Assembly: GCF_949628265.1 (NCBI RefSeq)
Contig: NC_088787.1
Coordinates: 25,038,501-25,102,500, forward strand
Length of the DNA: 64,000 bases
Direction: 5' to 3'
DNA from: Cloeon dipterum
Taxonomy: Eukaryota > Arthropoda > Insecta > Ephemeroptera > Baetidae
Of the stretch, positions 58,801-64,000 are shown piece by piece; the stretch's first letter is position 1; each line of letters starts with the position of its first letter. The notes beneath the pieces are model-generated. The model worked only from the letters and a program-made list of their open reading frames with translations. It made no database searches and was not told the DNA's origin. The position numbers and the translations under genes were made by a program.

Positions 58801-61800
58801 ATTCTCGAGTCTTTCGATCCTGGCACGAAGCTCAGCGTCCTTTTCTCTCAATAGTTTTGAATAAAGCGAAATCTGCTCTAAGTACGATTTTGGAGTGGTG
58901 TAGTTGAACCTTCGCGTGGCGTTCAGGTACGAGTGAGAAGCCGTGTTTACGGACGTATGGACGTGCGCCAAAAACTCGGCTGCGGATGTCCGCAAATCGG
59001 GCTGCGAGCACGCAAATATTTGTACTGATGCGTGGTTATTAAACGAGATTTTTTGTCTTACGTGTAGCACTTCTAAATCTTTCAAGAAGCGAGAAGAGAC
59101 AGATATTAAGGCTTCCTTTGGCCACTCGTGGAACCAATCTATCGAGGAGCAGCTCGTGAGGGCCGGAAATTTGCGGGATCTTACGCGGAGGGTAGATCCC
59201 ACGGGCGAAAAGCAGAGAACTACCTAGATTTTAAAATATCTTTAAAATGAGAATTTTTATTAAATAATTGTTTATTTGCATTTTTAATTCTAATTAATAA
59301 TGATTCATTAAAAACTTGGTCAATCTTTTGTATTTGCCATACTTTTAACTGACGTCTAACACGGTCGATGAAAAATCTCCAGCAGTTTTCGCGCGTATCT
59401 GGCAGACCCAATCCTTTGACTTCATTTCTCAATGATGACACAATATTGTCAACTTCATCATCAGCAAAAAGTTCAGGCACCTCGCCGGAAGCAAGCAGGT
59501 CGTTTATCAATACCAGAAATCGCTCATCAGCAACCTGAAATTATTCAAAATTTACTATTTTGTTTCAGTGTTTTAATTAACTTTATACTTGTCCATCTGT
59601 CATGATGAATACGATTCCCACGTTTTTCAAACCTGCTTTCAAATACAAAGATGCCAGATCCGCCTGTTGTAAAATTAATTGTAGTTTAAAATAATGTTAA
59701 AACAATTGGCCGCACTTTGAGATCTGCAATGCAGTATCCTCTCCTGAGCTGCACTTGAAAAACTTCCAGGCCAGAAATGAATGCTGCCAAACGAGCAAGA
59801 GATTGTTTCCCGCTTCCGCCCACGCCAACCAAAAGAGCATTTCCTCTGGGTGACTCCAAAATTCTGTTAATCCTTTAATTTTCTATTTAAATGAATTCCC
59901 TTCACTTAATTTGCATTATTTTACCTGCAAATATGCATCATTGCATCCTCAAAGAGGACCAATTGCATCGCAGACACTAGCTCGTTGTAATTCGCAAGCG
60001 CTTCCGCCAGTAATTTGCTTAAATGCTCCCAATGTGGGATTGGCAAATATCGGGCTTCTCCCAACCCTCCCGCAAAGTGACAATAAATATTTGGCCGGGC
60101 CATTAAATGCCCCTCATCAATGTCCTGCAAATCCGAATGCGTGAAATTTTGCAAAAAAAGTTTTGTTGTGCTTAAAACTTACTTCGAAGCATTTTTTGCA
60201 AATGTCACTCAACATTTTGTTGAAAGTGTCGCAGTCTCTGTCATCTGCCATTTTATCTCCATACACCCTCTGCGTTTCGTGTACCCAAAGGCGTGCGAGG
60301 TCTTCAGCGCATTGCAAGCTTTCACCTCCGCTAAATAGCAGTCCCTAAAAAGAAGAAACTTAAAAATGCGTGCTCGTTAAAAATGAAAATAATTATTTCA
60401 TCATTGGCAAATAAAAATTACGAGGGGAACAAAATAAATTATCAACCTGGAATACATTGGAAAGGTCCCTCAAACTGAATATATAATGAAACTTGGTGGC
60501 CGTCGGCAGGAAGACCTGGCTGGCCCTTGCGTGCAGATTGAGCGCTGCGTTGACAACTGAAGGCACAATTCTGTGCACTTGCAGCGGAAATTGATTTTGG
60601 GGACTATTGACATGTTGCTGCAAAATGTTCAGATAGATTGACTCGAGGGCCTCTTCACTCGGGAAACTGACGGCGAACACAGAGAAGTGGCGCAGCAGGC
60701 GCGAGTTGATCGTAAAACTGCCCGCCGTTGGGTTCATGCACGCCACGTACTGCGTGTTGTGAATGTCTTTCAGCGTCAATTTTGTGCGGTCGTACCAATG
60801 CCCGTAGTCGAGGTGCTGCCGTAAAATTGTGTGCGGCTGAACAGTCCCATATGGGTCAACCTAAAATGAACGATCAATTAGATTCCAAGCGTGGCATTTT
60901 AACTCTCACTTCTGGCATATTCAGATCGTCTATAAAATATATAAGCGTTTTGCTCCCTGGTGGACCATAATTTCTCCCGGCCTTCTTTTCGAGCGGCTTC
61001 TCCAATATTTTCTGCAGCATTTCTGTGGGATTTCTCGTTATTTAAATTATATCTCGTTTTAAACTCTTTCCGAGTTAAAAAAATATGGGAATATGTCTGC
61101 TTTAAAAATAAACAATTTACCTGATGTTGTGTAGTAGTTAAACGGAACATTTGCAACCATAAAATTTTCAGACAATGCGGCAAGGCGGTCATTGACTAAA
61201 ACCGACTTTCCGCAGCCAGCACCGCCGACTAGAATAACAGGATGCCGATCTGCCATCAGCAAATCGAGGAAAAATCTGAGCCTGGTCGTTTCCGTCGTCG
61301 CGACCAAGGTCGACAAGAGTGGAACTTCCGGGTCAAGCTCAAATTTCGGAACCTTTTCCTGCCAGAGTGTAAATTTCTTCGTCTCATGGTGCACAAATAC
61401 GCTGAATACTGTGCAGTCGGCGGGAAATTTTGTTGATTTAAATTCGCATTGCCACCACTTGCTGAATTCCAAGCTCTTTAAACCAAAATAAAAGTGGTTT
61501 TTTATTTAGAATTTTTTTCATTATATACCTGATCTTGGGTCAGTGCACCCCCGAACGCCCAGATGCAAGCAAAGATGAAATACGTTTCGTACCAATCGGC
61601 CGGACAATCCGATGGCGTGTTAGTTGGATTGAGAAGGCAGCTGAGCAAGCGGCACAGGGTCTGCACCTGCGAGCCTGTCGTCACAGGTGTGACCTGATTA
61701 AATCGCCCACTTTTCGTCATTTCCACGCAGTTGGGCAAGTACTTGTCGAACAAAATCTGCAGATTATTTTTCTCGGCCGAACTTCTATTCTCTAGCCAGC

Positions 61801-63954
61801 TCGAAACATACCTGTGGAGGATATTCTTATCAATTTCTATTTGTTTTGTTTTATCGTTTAAACGCACGGGCTCCATCCCAAGTCCTGCGGGTTAATGTAC
61901 AAAATTCCAGCTCTTGAAACGGTTGCTGGAGTTGCAGTGCGTAGATTTGAAATTTCAAACAAAAGACGCATGGAAGGAGTAACAGCTATCCTTTCGTTGC
62001 TTGCTAATGTCAAAATCTAGACAGAGTAAAGTGGTTTTATTTTGTTATTTATTTTGAGATTTGATATTTACTTTGTTATCGTCCATCACTGTGTTCAAAC
62101 TTTCAATCCACATGGGATCAATATCCCCATCCAGCACGATCCATTTAGGGTTTTCTCCCAGCATATTCGCCTGATCCCTCATTATGGCAGAAAACAAACC
62201 TATTTAAAAGGATAGCGGATTTTTAAAACAAAAATTATCACAAAATAATATTTTACCATCTTTCCACTCCCGAGTGGCAGGGTTGATGACACCGAAAAGT
62301 TCATCGTTTGTAACCGCTTTTGGATTCAAGTCGCTAACAACTGGCCGCCGCTTCATATTTGAATAGGTTTTAGAAAGAGTTCTCCATACCTATGAATTAT
62401 TTAAATTAAATACGCAGATTCCATTTCTGAGATTCCTTAATTTTACTTGAGTTTTCCCTGCACCTGCTGCTCCAACAATAAATACAGAGTGGCGCACTTG
62501 CAGGAGTTCCTCCAATTGCACAACCTGACCAGGAGAATTTAAATATATTAATGTTATTACTTCATACACAGTCATGTGAATATATACTTTTAAAATAAAG
62601 CCATCTTCCGGCTGCAGCTTAAGATCTGTGGCAGCCTGTTTGACTGATTTTTCAAAATCAATATCTCTTTTTCTTGGCACATCCAGCGCTGGGAAGAGAT
62701 CGCCAATTAGGCCCATGAACACTGGCACGTCGTCGGCCACGATTTTTGGAATGTTAAAATCCCTCAGCGCTCGCATCAGCACTTGCTCTTCGGGCCTCTC
62801 TCGATCACCACGCTAATAAAAATTTAAAATTTTCAAACTTTCAATTTTTTCCTTTCAGAAGGTCTCACTTTCAAAGATCCAGCAACAACTAATACTGATT
62901 TGATCGCTCGCAGTCCCCAGTCATAGTGGTCCTGTTTAGATAGCAACTCGCGGCATAGAGAGTAGAGCGTAATAAATTTCCGCGCCAGCACTCTCGCCTC
63001 TTGAAAGCCCTCTGCCACAAGCATTATTTCGCAGATCAGCTCAAAGTCAGGAACGACCATCGCACATGGCCTAAAGTGATACCAATAATTTATTGTGAAA
63101 ATACAATTGGTTAAAGTAATTGAATTTTAAAGGAAATACAAAAAGGATTTTTACCTGAAAAGAGCTTTTAAATTTTCAGGAAGTTCAGTTCTTCCTGCAT
63201 ATCCAGGGTTCATTGTAACAAAAATTCCGACTGAAGGCACAAGTGATATTTCATTCCCTTGGAAGTCGAACGTTTTTTTCTTTTCTCTTATTGCGTCCTT
63301 TTAAAATATTAATCAAAGCGAAACTCTTTAAATTTTAAAACCATTTTACCAGCAGACTTTTAACTTGCACAGCGACAACTGACAGCACCTCAACAGAAAT
63401 CCGATTAAATTCGTCAAAGCAACCCCAGGCTCCAGTTTGAGCAAGTCCTTTGTAGATGTTTCCGCACGACTAAAATTGCGAAGGTTAAGCTTTTTTAATA
63501 ACAAATCTTACAATTTTCGAACCTGGTAGTCCATTTGCTCGGAGCAGTTGAAAACATAGACCATCATTCCTAAAGCTCGTCCTAAATCTTTGGTTGTCTC
63601 AGTCTTTCCGGTTCCAGCTGGACCGGCTGGTGCACCTCCCATTACTAAATGAAGTGACTGGAAAGTTTTGACTTTGAAAGTAAAAAAACGGCAGTTTTAA
63701 GATCTCCAGTAATCCAGTAAATTTTTTAGAGCTGTCTTTGGCAATTTTTATTTTATTTTAATAGAGATTTTTTGTTCATTCCTTTGACTATGTATAATAG
63801 TTTTTCATCATATTTTACCTGAGTAAGTGTAATGTAGCATCTGTCGGTGAGAGGCGTTATAACGAGGCGCGGTGTGTTTCCCAAGTATTCGTGCGCGTAC
63901 TGAAATTGTGCGTCGCAAATATTGATGAAGCAGTCTTTCCCAATATCATCCCAC
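52584..63954 (-). CDS. axonemal outer-arm dynein beta heavy chain (DNAH9/11/17 type), C-terminal part
   Basis: ATP-driven motor of ciliary and sperm outer dynein arms. The window holds 45 exons, 2,671 residues: AAA1 onward to the stop. The N-terminal tail lies right of the edge. Walker A loops: AAA1 [11 protein letters not shown]2 [11 protein letters not shown]3 [11 protein letters not shown]4 GVGGSGKQ. Stalk coiled coil and microtubule-binding tip are in exons 59001-57634; the C-terminal domain ends [20 protein letters not shown] then AGVALLLQI. The wording [18 protein letters not shown] fits the beta (DNAH9/11/17, fly Dhc93AB) group. Exons, high to low: 63954-63819, 63657-63523, 63470-63352, 63297-63155, 63070-62869, 62812-62588, 62524-62447, 62389-62257, 62199-62072, 62016-61868, 61811-61529, 61475-61121, 61022-60910, 60860-60447, 60344-60183, 60124-59925, 59872-59716, 59663-59589, 59534-59343, 59223-59062, 59001-58641, 58540-58278, 58211-58058, 58002-57860, 57803-57634, 57578-57440, 57390-57226, 57169-56976, 56923-56719, 56661-56497, 56442-56302, 56244-56074, 56020-55872, 55771-55604, 55549-55417, 55362-55219, 55161-55024, 54955-54730, 54675-54500, 54353-54108, 53947-53765, 53709-53536, 53415-53267, 53205-53070, 52745-52584. 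All phases agree; no disabling change seen. Confidence 0.93.
55780..55833. repeat. (AT)n microsatellite in a dynein intron
   Basis: About 54 bases of perfect AT dinucleotide inside the 100-base intron 55871-55772. It ends only about 8 bases before the splice acceptor TTTCTGTCAG on the minus strand, where it replaces much of the expected pyrimidine tract. Confidence 0.9.
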
Positions 63955-64000
63955 CTATAAACAGACACAAGAAAGAGGTTTTATTGCCACAATGAGGCCA

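Noticed and set aside
54676..62587. Dynein introns that are multiples of three and lack stops (63, 66, 60, 57 and 54 bases)
   Set aside because: About the number expected by chance among 44 short introns; the spliced sequence matches the family better than the retained one.

Overview
This is a nuclear genomic window from an arthropod, most likely an insect. All genes are eukaryotic, spliced (GT-AG with a few GC-AG introns) and belong to animal families. The right half (34.8-64 kb) is compact: most introns are about 50-65 bases and intergenic gaps are about 0.4 kb to 1.7 kb. The left half (1-28.5 kb, possibly to 33.5 kb) is almost entirely introns and alternative promoters of one gene. Very short introns plus many ancestral exon breaks would fit an early-branching insect such as a mayfly, but that is a guess. 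I see no prokaryotic, viral, CRISPR or transposase signal.

Layout. (1) 1-28,468, minus strand: the 5' and middle part of mustard/OXR1 (mtd). It has several first exons, all joining in phase, a LysM domain and a GRAM-like domain. The TLDc domain lies beyond the left edge. GC-rich islands near 9.4-10.0, 11.8-12.2 and 33.4-33.9 kb look like promoters. (2) 34,812-35,616, minus: a two-exon single-pass membrane protein with a mucin-like ectodomain and a distinctive short tail, family not recognised. (3) 36,982-38,991, minus: an inhibitor-of-apoptosis protein (three BIR-like regions plus a C-terminal RING). (4) 39,435-40,979, plus: a membrane-anchored FkbM/Star-like protein, divergent from the IAP across 443 bases. 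(5) 41,419-50,894, minus: a complete type I fatty acid synthase, 33 exons and 2,428 residues, convergent with (4). (6) 52,584-63,954 and past the right edge, minus: the C-terminal 2,671 residues (45 exons) of an axonemal outer-arm dynein beta heavy chain.

The genes do not form one pathway; the window reads as ordinary synteny. The most unusual structures are a 19-bp perfect inverted repeat between the convergent FkbM and FAS genes that carries a poly(A) hexamer on each strand, the phase-matched set of mtd entry exons, a degenerate first BIR, and GC-AG introns in three genes.

Exon ends were found by reading splice sites by eye and requiring phase continuity. They may be off by 1-3 bases in places; the spliced frames add up exactly for FAS (7,287 nt), IAP (1,236 nt), the FkbM gene (1,275 nt) and the dynein part (8,016 nt plus one carried base).
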